Below, in pieces: positions 44,909 through 57,480 of a stretch of DNA of 64,000 nt (positions are counted from its first letter, which is position 1; each line of letters starts with the position of its first letter). Origin of the DNA: Acheta domesticus (taxonomy: Eukaryota > Arthropoda > Insecta > Orthoptera > Gryllidae); assembly GCA_031308135.1 (NCBI GenBank), contig JAHLJT010004567.1:34562115-34626114 (forward strand). Reading direction: 5' to 3'. A model generated the notes under the pieces. It saw nothing but the letters and a program-made list of their open reading frames with translations, did no database searches and was not told where the DNA came from. A program made the position numbers and the translations under genes.

Positions 44909-46873
44909 GAATAACGACCGTTTTAGAGACGGACTGACTGTCGCAGAGATAATTCAGTTGCTTGAAGAAGACATTCAAGGCATCGTTGGTAATGATAATG
45001 GTGATGATAATATAGAAGTAGAGGATATTTTTATTGCACCACCGCCCGCAAACGAGCTGACTGATGAAGACAGTGGTGATGAGGACACAGGAGGTCTACT
45101 GGACAATCTGTGTGGCAATCAATTGGTGAGTGAAGCCGAGGCAGTTTTGTCTAATGGAATTCGCATTGGAGGCCCGGTACACGATTTATCGGGGTATTCC
45201 GCAAAAAGGGAACGTGAGTGGATAGATGGAGATCTAGTTGATTCAATAAAAAAAGATGGGATATTTCCAGAAGACTATGCCGACAAATATAAAAATATGA
45301 CACCCGTTCAAATTTTTGAAATCTTTATAGATGAAGAGGTGATTTCCCTTTTCCTTACGGAGACCAAGAAATATGCTTTGTCAAAAAATGAAAGTAATAT
45401 GAATGTTACGGCAGAAGAGATAAAGGCTTTTCTGGGTGTACTGATCCTTTCTGGTTATAATGTTTTGCCAGGGAAAAAAAGTTACTGGGATACCAAGCCA
45501 GACATGAAGAATATATTAGTATCTGAATGTATGCGGAGGGACAGATTTTTATTCATAGCCAAATACTTTCATGTTGCTGATAATTCTGATATTGACAATA
45601 ATGACAGATTATTCAAGCTCCGCCCACTCATGAATCTTCTCAAGAAACGTTTTATTGATAACTTTCTTGAATGTGAATTTCTTGATTATGACGAATCCAT
45701 GGTGAAGTACTTTGGCAAGTCCTTGCAAGCAGTTCATTCGTGGTAAACCCATAAGGTTTGGGTACAAAATATGGTGTCTGAATACATTCTACGGGTATTT
45801 GATAAATTTTGAAGTCTATCAAGGGAAAAATACACCAGTGACAAACTCTGAATATGAAAGATTTTTGGTAAAGCCACTGCTCCCTTGATTTCATTCTTAG
45901 ATGAACTGCCAGATCATAAAAGAAGTTATCCTTATCATATAATTACAGACAACTTATTCACCAGCTTCAACCTTCTCAAGCATTTGAAAGAACGCGGATA
46001 CTCAGGGACTGGAACCATTAGGAAAACCAGGATTCCTAAAGATTGCCTGTTACCATCGCATGAACAAATGATGAAGATGGATCGTGGGATATTTCGAAGC
46101 ACAATAGAGAAAAATGATGGAATTCTTGTTGGGAAATGGATGGACAATAATGTGGTTGCTGTTGCATCAAATTCGCTCGGAGAATCTCCAATCAAGCATG
46201 TTAAGAGATATTCTTCGAAAGAAAAAAAACATATAAATGTCCCTCAACCAGCTATTATTACCACATACAACAGAAACATGGGTGGTACAGATCGAATGGA
46301 TCAAGACATCAATCAGTACCGTATATCAATCAGAGGGAAGAAATGGTACTGGGCAATACTGACATGGCTTATAGATGCAGCTATAAATAATGCTTGGCTG
46401 ATTTTCAAGAAGACTGGAAAAAATATCACTAAGCTGGAATTCAGAAGAGAGATTGCTATCACATACCTCACGAGATACAAAACACCTGTCAAATCTGTGG
46501 GTCCAACAGCTCTGTCGTCGAACAGGTCAACGCGAGTTTTAGACGACATTCGCTATGACAGAGCTGACCATCTACTTGGGGAAGTTGAAAATAAAAAGAG
46601 AAGAAGGTGGATGCAAGAAATGATGGATGCAAAAGTGTCGTTGCTTCAATGTGCACAAAATGTGACGTAGGTTTATGCTTGAAATGCAATGTACCATTTC
46701 ATACAAAAAAATGAACACTATTTTTCTGCTGTGTAAGAAGTGTAATATGTTTACTAATGATATTGTAGTCATTGACTAGTCATTTAACCGTATGCTTCGA
46801 AAATAAATGCTTTCCTCGTTAAATATTTTCTCTCTTTCAACCCAGCACAGTTATCACCCCCAAAGGACGAGTG

Positions 46874-46887
46874 TGACGTATACGTCA
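46874..46887. promoter_or_regulatory. Palindrome TGACGTATACGTCA, right end (right version)
   Basis: Counterpart of 25290-25303. Confidence 0.6.
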
Positions 46888-47025
46888 CACCCTCCCACGC
46901 CTCGCTGAATCATAGAATATTTTTTTCAATATTTTTTGGAGATTAAACTAAAGTAGTTAAATTAAAAAAATGTAACGAAGTTTAATTTTTTTGATAAAAA
47001 ATAATTTTCGTCCTTGGAGGGTTAA

Positions 47026-48879
47026 ACATTGTTATTGAATAGTGTGAATGACGTTTAAAAGAAGTCTCATTTTCTTTGAAAACCCTGATTTTTCGAAAAT
47101 TGCAATAATTCAATTTTTGTCGGCGTCTTTCTCCAACTACAATTATGAAGATAGAGATTTTTCCCCTACGTGCTATTTTAATATTTTGACAATAACGTCT
47201 GTTATTTCTTTTTTATTCACAATAATTGACAGTGTAATATTTCTATCTCAACTCCCGATGAAAATTCTTTCTCCAAAAATCCCCAAACATTCCCCGCCCA
47301 TTTAGGTTCCTCATTTTTACTCACAGCGAAAAAAATCCCCATTTTGGGGACAAAATTTCGCAATCTGGCAACAATGTTCGCAACGCTGGGCTTTTCAGCC
47401 ACCAAGCGACGGGTTGGGAAAAGGACACGTTGAAGGGTGGTCGCTGTCAGTTCAACCGACGGAAACAGAATGTGTTCACTTTTCCCCAGATCGTGAACAA
47501 ATATTGAAAACTGGTGCTGCTTATTTGCAAATATGAATATGGGCACTTATTCAGAGTGGATTTCACACGCCAGGTAAATGTCAATTTCAAATGATTGAGA
47601 AACGTTTTCATTCGAAACAATTAATAGAAAGCTCAATCTGATGTTGAGCTTGAATTAACATTATTGATTTTTTTATTCAGAAACTGAATTCAAATGCAAT
47701 AAAACATACAAAAATAAAAACTGACATTTTTCATTTTAAATTCTTTGGTGTGCTTGCGCCATGAACTTCGATTCATTCACCTCTAGTGATCATTTGATTT
47801 TGTAAATAAAGTACATCGCTGTTATTGTGTGAAATACTTCAATTGAGAATGACAAGGATGGAAGTTTTGTCGAGTTTTATTGCGATATAGTCAAATACTA
47901 AAGGTGCCTGGCCACAGTTAGTGCTACCTTTGCCATTTGTGGTCTTTCATTATTACATCATTTGTTATGTCTCTTCTTTCTGCTTTTCTAAATTGCTTAC
48001 TATGTATAGTCAAAGAATCATTAAATGTGCACTTGTATTCTTTTATTACAAACGAACAATCATCTTTGGATATCTGACACTTCCCTTGCTAGTTCTGGCT
48101 TAAAAGTATGCATATTACTTTGAACCCTATGAGTATTTTTTTTATTTGAGTAAATTCTATTCTTCCGTCCACGTTATAATGCATCATTGAATCACAACTT
48201 GTTTTTATCTAATAAATGTTTTTAATTACCAGCTTGGCGGATTGTTTCTATCAAGAATGTCAAGCCTCTGTCAAGTTATGAGCGATGGTAATTCATAATA
48301 AAAGAAACTTTTAAACATAATACTGTTCCCTGGCTCGTATTCCCTTGAGAATCGGAAGTTACACGAATAGGGTTAACAGAAATATGGATCCATTTGTATG
48401 GAAAAACTGCGGGTCATATAGAGCGATTTTTATAAGAAAGGGCCGTTTTGACAGCGAGTGCTGGCAACATAACTGAACGTTCTGTGGTCATTGGGTTCTT
48501 GAGCCCATTAGACTCTTCTTCCTCCATTCGTTTGCTTGCAGTTGGCTAACTTGTAAATGGCTTCGACGCTTCCTTTTGTGATGACCTCATCCGACGAAAA
48601 TATAGTGCACCACGAGAAATAATTGGAATTAGAAAGTGCAATGCTATGTGCTCTTCTGTAAAAAGTCTTTTTATATAAATATTGAATTTACTTTTTGTAT
48701 GATAAGTATTATGTTTATTTTAAAATCGAGACTTGTTCGTGAGATGCGTACTGGCGCACGTATTTCCTGCTCCTGTGCGGTAAGGTAGAGAGCTGCGATC
48801 GAGAGCGTTCCGTCGTTCCGTGCTTTGCGTTTTATCAATTTATTTTCTATATAATTACACGGTTGTGAACCGTGATGTC
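47026..48879. other. AT-rich DNA, right version of 25441-27286
   Basis: No gene recognised. Confidence 0.5.
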
Positions 48880-49783
48880 TTAACCCGAGAGGGGTGGCGC
48901 GGGGTCCCTTGTGACCCCACGTATCTTTACTTAGCTGCAGTTGCCTAACTTTGCGAGTCAGAAGCTTTACATTTCACATACCTTTCACCACATTCTTTAG
49001 CTTTTGTTTGAAAGATATAAGCACTTCGCGACAGCGCGAGGGGTTCCTGGAAGAGCGATAACAGTCGAGCCGTCGTGGAAAATGATCTGTCTGATCCCGC
49101 GCCACCACTTCCGTCGGCAGTGCAAAGAGCTTGCAGCAGTGCTTCAGTCGTGCCGATACATTGATAGAATGTGTCAGCGTGAAGTGTATTGTTCATTTAG
49201 CTGACATTATGAATAATTTGAGGAAAACTAAACTTTTAGTGCTAAATGCAGAAAACCAGTTTGTAAAGATCATCGCGATGTTTTGTGTAAACAATGTAGT
49301 TCAGTGAGATGTTACTATGCTAAATTGTTGACATGCAACATGTTCCTTTCCATATTTTAGATGCAACAATTCATTTATAAATATTTGTGACACCAATACA
49401 AACATCTTAAATTTCGTACTTTTTCTAGGTTGTGTTGTTTGACTTAGAACCATTTTTCATTGATTGTTTACTTATTTTTGTGTGAGACAATTTAGAAAAT
49501 GAAACTTTTTGAATTTTCTGATACCTTTGTCAATGAAATATTCAGGAAAATGTAAATGGGGTCACTACATATAATTAAAGATAAATGATACTTTTATCCT
49601 TTTATTTTTTTTCAATTCCGCATTTGCATGTTTGTATATAATAGAGAATTATGTTAATACTACCTTATAAATGATTGATTATTATTCAAATAACTAATTT
49701 CACGCTTATTTGTTGCTAAATATAAAATAATAAAGAAATAATCTACCGGGGTCAGAAAGGACCCCGCGCCATCTCTAACGTAA
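48880..49783 (+). mobile_element. piggyBac deletion derivative, right version
   Basis: TTAACCCGAGAGGGGTGGCG starts at 48880. The right end is at GTAA 49780-49783, with GGGGTCAGAAAGGACCCC intact as a mini-hairpin. The cysteine-rich tail remnant lies near 49244-49310. Confidence 0.6.
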
Positions 49784-49899
49784 CTCCGGCAACCGCCACT
49801 TCTCCAAGGTTAACTGAAGCCGTAAACAAACATAGTTTACGAAGAGACATGGCTGAACAGCTGTCGCGGCGGAGGGATACATCTCTGGATTACATGTGA

Positions 49900-51300
49900 C
49901 GTTCACTTGTTTAGCGAACTGTCACTTTGGCTCATTCTTAGGCGGATTCTTCTATACTTCCTTATTCGCTGAAAGTGACGACCGTGGAAGCGCCGGCCAC
50001 TTGGTAGAAGAATGCGGACGAGCAGAGCCTTCGCCGCCTGGCTGACGCCGCCGCTGCCCCGCCCCCTCTCCCCCTCCCCTCCCTCCGCCAAAAGAAGAAG
50101 CCGCAAGGGAAGGAGCCCCGGTGGCGCCTGAAACTTTAATCGCCCTCTAACGAGAGGTCCCGCGCGCGAAGCAGCACCTGCCGCCGCGCCGCCTCCGTCT
50201 TCGGCGCCGGCTGCGTCTCCGCTGCCTCTCAACCGCCGCGGCCGCCCTCGCTGCCCCGCCGCTGCCTCTGCCGCCGTCCTCACCCCCTGCCTCCGCCGCT
50301 GCCGGCACCTCTGGCCGCGTGCACACCTCCGTTGGTGCTGACTCAGGTTTCGTCGCCGCCGCCACCGCCTCCATCGCCGCCACCACCGCCACCGCTGCCG
50401 CCGCCGCGTTCACCAGCGTTCACCATCACATTTGTCACAGCCTCCGCCGCCGTCTACGTCACCATCGCAGCTGCACCCTCCACCGCCCGCGCCACCGCCG
50501 CGACCTCCTCCGCCCCCGCTTTTATCACCGCCTCCTCTGCTACAGCCTCCGCTGCCGACGCCACAAACGCCAGTGCTGCGGCCTCCTCCTCCGCCGCCGC
50601 CACCTCCCCCTCCTCGCCCCTCTGTCGCCGCCACCGCCTCCTCCTCCTCTTTCACCACCACCGCTTCCTCCTCCTCGTCCTCCGCCGCCCCTCCCCCTCA
50701 TCCTCCTCATCCTCCTCCTCCTCCACCGCCTCCTCCTTCACCGCCTCCTCCTTCACCGCCTCCTCCTTCACCGCCTCCTCCTTCACCGCCTCCTCCTTCA
50801 CCGCCTCCTCCTTCACCGCCTCCTCCTCCTTCACCGTCTCCTCCTCCTTCACCGCCTCCTCCTCCTTCACCGTCTCCTCCTCCTTCATCGCCCCCTCCTT
50901 CACCGCCTCTTCCTCCTCCGCCGCCCCCTTCTCCTCCACTCACGCCTCTTCCGCTGCCTTGTCCTTCATCTCTGCTGCCGCTGCCTCGACCACCATTGAC
51001 TCCGTCGCTCTCTTTAACTCCCGTCTTCTCCATCGCCACCTCACTGCCACTCACCCTGCTAACTCCGTCCCAGCGATCACTTCCGTCATGACCACCACCA
51101 CCACTTCCACCTCCCACCATCTCCACTGCACCCCCGAATCAGCGACGACCTCCCCCACAAGCGACGTGCCTCCGCCTACACCACCGCCCTCGTCGTCACA
51201 CCACCGCCCCGCCCACCCGGGGGAAGGGTGGGGGGAGAGGGAGGTGGGAGAGAAGGACCCTGAGAAGGTCGCCAGCAGGTGCCCCGCCGCACGTTGAAAG
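49900..51300. repeat. GC-rich low-complexity region, right version
   Basis: Same 15-bp and 18-bp repeats as the left version (about 50728-50890). Indels change which long frames are open, which argues against a conserved protein. Confidence 0.6.
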
Positions 51301-52540
51301 GGGTGGAGGGAGGAGAAATGCACTTAATGGAGTCCGTTGCTGCGCTCCGAGGACTGGCCAAAGCGGATGGAAAAACCTCTGCACTTTAGATCGTTTTACA
51401 CACATCACGTTCACTTGTGTGCACTTGCGGAAAGTCGTTATTTTGAAACACACGGCTTCTTCAGAAGAACCTTGTGCCATGAATTTCAATCCTTGTACCT
51501 CTAGTGATATTTATATTTGTCGACCAGAATACATTGCAGTTATTTCGTGAAAAAACAAAATTTAGAATAGCAAAGATAGATATTTAAGTTTTGTTGAGTT
51601 TTATTATAATGTCAAGAACTAATTGTGCCCGACTACGTTCGGAGTCACATTAGCCATTTGCGGAACTTGTTGTCAAATCCTTTCTTATGTCACTTCTTTC
51701 TGTTTTTCAAAAATTTGCTTAACGCGTACAGTCAAAGAATCACTGAAGATGCTCTTGAATGGTAGTGAATTCAATTAAACTAAAATTGTCTTCGTTACAT
51801 GTTCTGAAATTTATCAATCAAATACTATTTTCCACAAACGAGTGTTTTCGAAACCCGCAAGAAAAAGTTATATCAACTAAGATTTTCGTAAAGAAGTAAA
51901 GAGTATAATTATTTGGCAAGGCAGACACCTCAGTCAAAGCACAATTAGCTTCACACCTCTAAGGAAAACCATGGTAGAATATTTAACCGCTTAAAAAACC
52001 AAGCACTTTAGGGTGACATCCAAACACGCACCTTAGGTTTACACCTAGTTATTAGTGACTAATTTGTGACAGATCGTTGGCTACGTCAGGGGATGCGATA
52101 GGGAAGGGACAAATAAGGTGTTCAATGTTTTTATGTATCATCCACCAATCATGATGTGCTGCGTTTTATTTCCATCTAGAGCAAATATGGAGGCGAACTT
52201 TTTGTGGTTAAAATAAATATTCTGATACAAAATGAACAGCAACGTTAATTAATTATTACTTGAAGTGCGTAATTATTATTGATGTGTATTAATTACGATT
52301 TTAGTTTGAAATTATTATTTGTAATTTTATTTAAGTTTTGCAGACACAATTAAGGACACATAATATTAGTTTATAGAACTTTGGTCACCACCAAGTCACT
52401 AACAACTCACCACATTGGGTCCCAATTCACATGTATCAAGTATTCTTCAACTCACAGCGATCACTTATCCACGTCCACCATGTGACACCATTGAGGGCTG
52501 CCCCCAAGCCCGAACTGTCACCCGCATTCTTTCATTAATG
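51301..52540. other. AT-rich DNA, right version of 29701-30950
   Basis: No gene recognised. Confidence 0.5.
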
Positions 52541-53053
52541 CGTTCAGCAGTCACGCGACATCGCTGAATCTGCGAAACGCGCCGTGCTTTTAGTCAGGGG
52601 AAGTTGATGGAGTCGGCGTGGGCGGGAAGGAGTGGGTGAAGCCGGGCCGCTGAGTCGCCTTTTGCGGCCGCCAGGGGAGGATCGAGCGCCAGTGAGGCGA
52701 GAATAATTTAAACCTCTGCGTAATGCACTGGAAAGTGGGCCGCGACTTTTTTTCTTCCGGAAAGGCGGTGGAGGCGGCGGAGACTGAAGCGCTCTCGGCG
52801 AAGCGGTGGCCGCGTGCGGAAGTTTACCTCGCGCAATCCGAAAGGTATAAATCTCCATTTCTGAGAAAGGCGCGCTTGCGGACGCCGCGTTACAATTAAT
52901 CCTTGCTTTTTCTTCGCGCGCGCGCGCGAGAAGAAAGATGCTCCCGAGGAAAAATGCTGATTTATCGCCATTGAGCTCGTGTCGTATTCTATCCGTTTTA
53001 AGTGGTCGATGATGACAATCGTCGAGAACAAATCGAACAAGATATTTATCCAC
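52541..53053. other. GC-rich patch with (CG)n run, right version
   Basis: Counterpart of 30981-31460, again with a CG run near 52916-52928. Confidence 0.35.
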
Positions 53054-53142
53054 TTTGATTATCGGAAGTCAAAGTTCACAATTTTGAAAGACATTTATTA
53101 GAACGCACGTATTTTAACAATATTTGATGCAAAATTATTAAT

Positions 53143-53335
53143 GTTAATAATAATATTAATATTAATAATAATATTAATAATAATATTAATATTAATAATA
53201 ATATTAATAATAATATTAATATTAATAATAATATTAATATTAATAATAATATTAATATTAATAATAATATTAATATTAATAATAATATTTTAATATTAAT
53301 AATAATATTTTAATATTAATAATAATATTTATTGA
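53143..53335. repeat. TTAATA/AATAATATT microsatellite, about 190 bp
   Basis: TTAATAATAATA and ATTAATATTAATAAT units repeat with little interruption. The sequence is nearly self-complementary and pure A/T. The left version of the block breaks into the gap exactly at its start. Confidence 0.95.
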
Positions 53336-53799
53336 GCCACATACACAATTTGAATCGTGTATGACAAGTCAGATATGATGTATTCAGATGCACATGTCTT
53401 CTCTTACTACACATTGTTATGAGTACAAGAAAAATATCAGCATTTAATATAAGAAATTTTCACCCCTATGTGAAAGAACTGCAAGCGGCATTCAATTTTG
53501 ATTTTCCATACACTGCTAACAAATAATTAACCCTCCACTCTTCCCATGTCTACCAAAAGACAAGAAGACTTGGACAAAGATGTCCGACAAGAAGACTTGG
53601 ACAAAGTGAAGTTACATTAATTGTCCAGAAATTAAAGCAAGGGGACCATCTCCAATTTTCTCAAAGGATCAACAGAAACTAGACAAAAAACCTGATAGAG
53701 TTGTTGTGATTGATCATACAGGTGAATGACAATACTTGTTACTAATGATAGTAATACTAATACTAATACAAATACTACTACTAATAATAATATGCTTTA
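53336..53799. other. AT-rich DNA with a 26-bp tandem duplication
   Basis: GACAAGAAGACTTGGACAAA is repeated at 53559 and 53585. No gene is seen. Confidence 0.5.
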
Positions 53800-54730
53800 A
53801 ATATAACCCTGCGGTCTATTGGAACCCGACCAAATTTCTTTATATAACTTTAGTTGAAAAATAAATATTTGGGATATTTTACTCCCATGCAAATTCAGTT
53901 AGTACGTTTGGGAAGGGTTTGCACAGTTTCCGCCTTAGTCTGCTACTAACCCCGCAGTAGAGTGCGGAAGTGTCTTTGGGGTCTACTGGACCCCAGTGTT
54001 ATATTTACGTGTGTCCTTTTCAAAGTTGCAATTTTGGTTTCTCTTCCTTTTTAAGACTTTTTCTAGACAAAATAACATCAAACATTAAAGATAATTTACA
54101 CCTAATACGAGATTTACTTGATGAGAGTGATAACGAAGAAACATCGGAGAGCTTGTTTGGTGATCACTCGGATTTGGATCCTTATTTTGTTTTAGAATAC
54201 GATTTTCAATAGTTTTAACTAACTTTTTACGCAAATGTTATTTTGTAGTGTGTAAATTAAAAATAATAGTTAAAATTTGATTTGTTTTCATTTTTCAGTC
54301 AAACTTTACTTCTATCAAATCTCTAATGAAGTATTATTTATTTGTTTTTTATCTAAATAACGTCTCATTTGCTGAAGTATTATAAGAAAAACTGTTTACA
54401 TTTTTAAGATAATGATAATACTGGGTTACGGTACTTTTTATGGCCTTTAATAAAATATAAAGTCTAACAGTGATATTTTGTTTTAAAAACAAAAAAAATC
54501 ATCAAAATCTCTACACATTTGTCAAAATATGTGTAATTTTTAATGAATGGTGCTAATATCTTAATAAAAAACATTAATTTCCGAAAAAACTGTGTTAGCT
54601 CTACTAATAGGGGAAAGTATAATTAAAAAATATTTACAGAACCTTCGAAAACCTTCAGGTAAAAATATACGTACTTTAAAATTGGGGTCTGACAGACCCC
54701 ACCGTTATATTTACGTATAATTAAATAAGT
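53800..54730 (+). mobile_element. piggyBac-like derivative with GGGGTC hairpins
   Basis: GGGGTCTACTGGACCCC (53978-53994) and GGGGTCTGACAGACCCC (54684-54700) are each followed by a run ending TTATATTTACGT. The same type of mini-hairpin marks the ends of the element at 27287. The exact ends and target sites are unclear. Confidence 0.4.
53970..54212 (+). pseudogene. Possible piggyBac transposase N-terminal remnant
   Basis: The 80-residue frame ends with an acidic stretch IRDLLDESDNEETSESLFGD then HSDLDPYFVLEYDF and a stop. Acidic, Ser/Asp/Glu-rich N termini with this look occur in piggyBac transposases, and the hairpin context fits. No catalytic domain follows, so this would be the start of an internally deleted copy. 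The assignment is weak. Confidence 0.35.
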
Positions 54731-56990
54731 GTTATATTTAAGGGATACAATAATAAACAATACTGATAATAAAATATTATTCACAGAGAAATAATTTAAC
54801 ATCATAATTGTTAACAATGCCAAATGAACACATCAAATCCAGGGTGAAGGAAATAGAATTTTAGTCAGACATTCTTCTACATCAGTCTAACTGCAATTTA
54901 ACACAGGAAGGGATTTGCAGTTCGTTTTTCTTTGCTTCAGTTCGAAACAGTCAATATGAAACTCAAAGCCAAATGGGATTGGAGAGAATTTTTATTTATT
55001 TATATTTTTTAAGGGAAGTAGTGTTGTGATTTGTATATTCTTTCACACTACACAACTTGTTGTTAGGTAGGAAATCTTTCGATTTAATTTCCAATGAATG
55101 AATTGTATCTATGTCTTTAATATCATATGGCATATTAACTACTATCATAAAATTCATAAAAAAGTTATTACAACACAATTGTTGTTATGATTATTGGCCT
55201 TGTACAAACTGCTAACAACATCAATCTGTCATTTTCGCAATATGAATAACAAAATTTAAACAAAAGTATAGTATGTTGTAAGTTTATAAAATGAATTAAA
55301 TGTTGTTCGATATTCGTATCTAATCTTATTGCAACACTCCATTGGTTACAAAATTGTCAATAATTTTGTACCACAATAAGATAACTTACTAAACTTACGT
55401 AGAAAATAATCATACTATTGTTTCGTTGGATCCATCATTACACCTTTAACGAAATTCGCTTGCCAAAATATAGATAATATCCACATTCAATGTTCAGTGA
55501 ACAATATTATTTTCCAATATTACGCGAATTGTCTTAAATTTTACCAATTTAATTTGGTTGCATATATATTCAACCAATACTCCACATACAATAGCGCAAT
55601 TTGAAATCCATTTAAAAGAAACATTTTTTCTTCTTTATTTTCATGATACTTTCTGAATTAATTCGATAATACCTCTGTTCACTTTGAACACTAATAGGAA
55701 AGTGAGATCTTGCGAAGCTAAATAATCGTTAACGTCGATAAAATTGAAAAAAATCATTTTTCTGCAAGGCCCCAATGAGTCATATTAAAATGGCTTTTTT
55801 GTCAGCCGATGCGTCAACAGATTTAGAAAGTTTTCCGTGTAGGATTTTTTACCGCCACAACTCCGTATGCACGTTGGCCGCTAGAGTACATATTTCACTG
55901 AGATTCAACGAGGTGGATCTATCAGCGTCTTTCACATGCACAATGAGAAGATTGGGATGTATTCGTTCTAAGATATTATATTAGATTCCCAATTTTCTAT
56001 CTTGAGTTTTTCACAGAAGAAAATATTAAATACGCAGCTACGAGAGAAATATAGACGTATGGAAGAGTTTGGATGTAAATACCCGACTTTTTTACGGTTT
56101 TCTTGTATTTATCTCGTAATTTATTCTAGAGACGGAGAGCCACCGTCTATCCGACATGTCTTGCTTGGCTCAAAATATTATCTCCGTCGTTCAGACAAAG
56201 AATACTTAACCTGTCTTGTTATTGTGGTACTAATTACTGGAAAATGTACACGTGGAATAATGTTTCTAATCTACAAAGACTTCCGCCTCTTATGCTGGAT
56301 TCGTTTTGCAAGTTATTCAGAACAATCTCTTTCATCTTGTTCTCAGCAATAGGAACTGAGGAATAAGAGGCGCGGAAGACGCCACGGTGAGAGAAAACGT
56401 TCAATTTAATTATGCCTTATTTTACCTGTCAATGCTCAAGCCCTCAGGCCTCATGTTTCACCAGACCACACAGATTTTGCCATCTAGCTGCAAAAGAATG
56501 TACTCGTATCGCTCAGGTAACGACATAAGCGATGAGAATTAACCTCAGAGGCTTCTTTGAGGTTTGAGGATCTATTACGTGCAGTAAATATACAATATGG
56601 GACAGCTGGGTTTACTTTCTTTCAAAATATGACGCACCGAGAATTTTTTTTCCGTTAAAAATTCATAGGTTCGATTAAAACCTATGAACTTGGACATAAC
56701 ATTCCGAAACGCTAACCGTTATACCACCAAAGCAGGTAAAAGATCCGTCCGCAATGCTTTCATTTGTTTGGGCAGACCTGCTTTACAGCATGTTAGCACG
56801 CCAAATTCTGATCAACGTTATTAAAATTTTGCGTAGCATGGTCGTAATTTTATAATTCATTCTAAAGCATATAGATACTAAGTAAAACGTCCAATTCAAT
56901 ATTGCAGATATAGACTTCTCTACAATTTACTTGATCATCAAATAACTTGATAATTTGATTTTATCGTGCACCGAAAATCTGGAATTTTTC
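54731..56990. other. AT-rich DNA, no gene recognised
   Basis: The 116-residue frame at 56002-56352 has no known domain and its composition matches the surroundings, so it is not called as a gene. Confidence 0.45.
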
Positions 56991-56999
56991 GACAGAAAA

Positions 57000-57480
57000 T
57001 CTCTTGCTGACGGACTCTGTTAACGAAAACGTGGATAAAACTAGTTCTAATATATAACAAATGACTGTATATTTCAAGATGTACAGTCAAAATCCATTTT
57101 TTGTGGGACTTTGATACCGAAAAATTGATTGACACAAATCGCCAGTCCGTCCTCCAGTCTGTCCGTCACCCCGTTCGCCTGCCCGTTCGCCTGCCTGTTC
57201 TGTTACTTTATAAGAAACCTCTAGTTTATTCTCAAAATTCTTTTAATGCTTTCTCGTATATGTACGTATATACGGAGTAATAAACGTAGTATAGAGAAAG
57301 TTATGTATTGCTGCAGAAAATCGATTTCGAGATATAAATGAAAAAACACGTTTTGGGGTCCGCTGATACCGAACTTTCATAACTTTCTCTTCTAACGAAG
57401 AACTTCGTCAGGCGAGAAAGTGCAAATAAGTTCTCAAACACGGCTCCAAATTTTTTTCTTCACATTTTTTCAACGGATAG
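57000..57480 (+). repeat. Dispersed repeat related to 22430-22720
   Basis: TTTGTGGGACTTTGATACCG and a CCAGTCCGTCC...CTGTCCGTC stretch match the other copy in kind. A GTTCGCCTGCC unit is repeated at 57173-57198. No coding capacity. Confidence 0.4.

Larger units (their letters stand above)
44620..46714 (+). pseudogene. piggyBac-family transposase (PGBD-like), two or three frame breaks
   Basis: Cut-and-paste DDD transposase acting at TTAA. A 17-base first exon (44620-44636, MDPNV plus two bases) ends at AG/GTAAGT, and a 272-base intron ends TTTATCAG at 44908. Exon 2 then reads RNNDRFRDGLTVAEIIQLLE. The N terminus is acidic (DSGDEDTGG). The catalytic region includes [15 protein letters not shown] (first Asp, about 45685), ITDNLFTSFNLLKHLKERG (second, about 45945) and MGGTDRMDQD (third, about 46280). 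A frameshift at about 45720 and another near 45860-45885 interrupt the middle. The cysteine-rich tail MCTKCDVGLCLKCNVPFH ends at 46714 but is in a different frame from the body, in both versions of the block. Confidence 0.85.
44411..47025 (+). mobile_element. piggyBac DNA transposon, right version
   Basis: TTAA lies at 44411-44414 and 47022-47025, with CCCTCCAAGGACGA termini inverted at the two ends. The three TGACGTATACGTCA palindromes are at 44432-44445, 44782-44795 and 46874-46887. At about 2.6 kb it has the normal size for an autonomous piggyBac. Confidence 0.95.
31653..53142 (+). repeat. 21.5-kb block, right version of the pair
   Basis: It repeats 9959-31552 with all elements at the same relative positions, then continues past 53142 into sequence that the left version lacks because of the gap. 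Confidence 0.95.

Noticed and set aside
9959..53142. Recent tandem segmental duplication
   Set aside because: Possible, but the exact placement at a 100-N gap, the indel-dominated differences and the microsatellite at the break fit an assembly duplication better.
56002..56352. 116-codon frame as a gene
   Set aside because: No recognisable domain, no nearby promoter-like or splice signals, and AT-rich composition like the surroundings.
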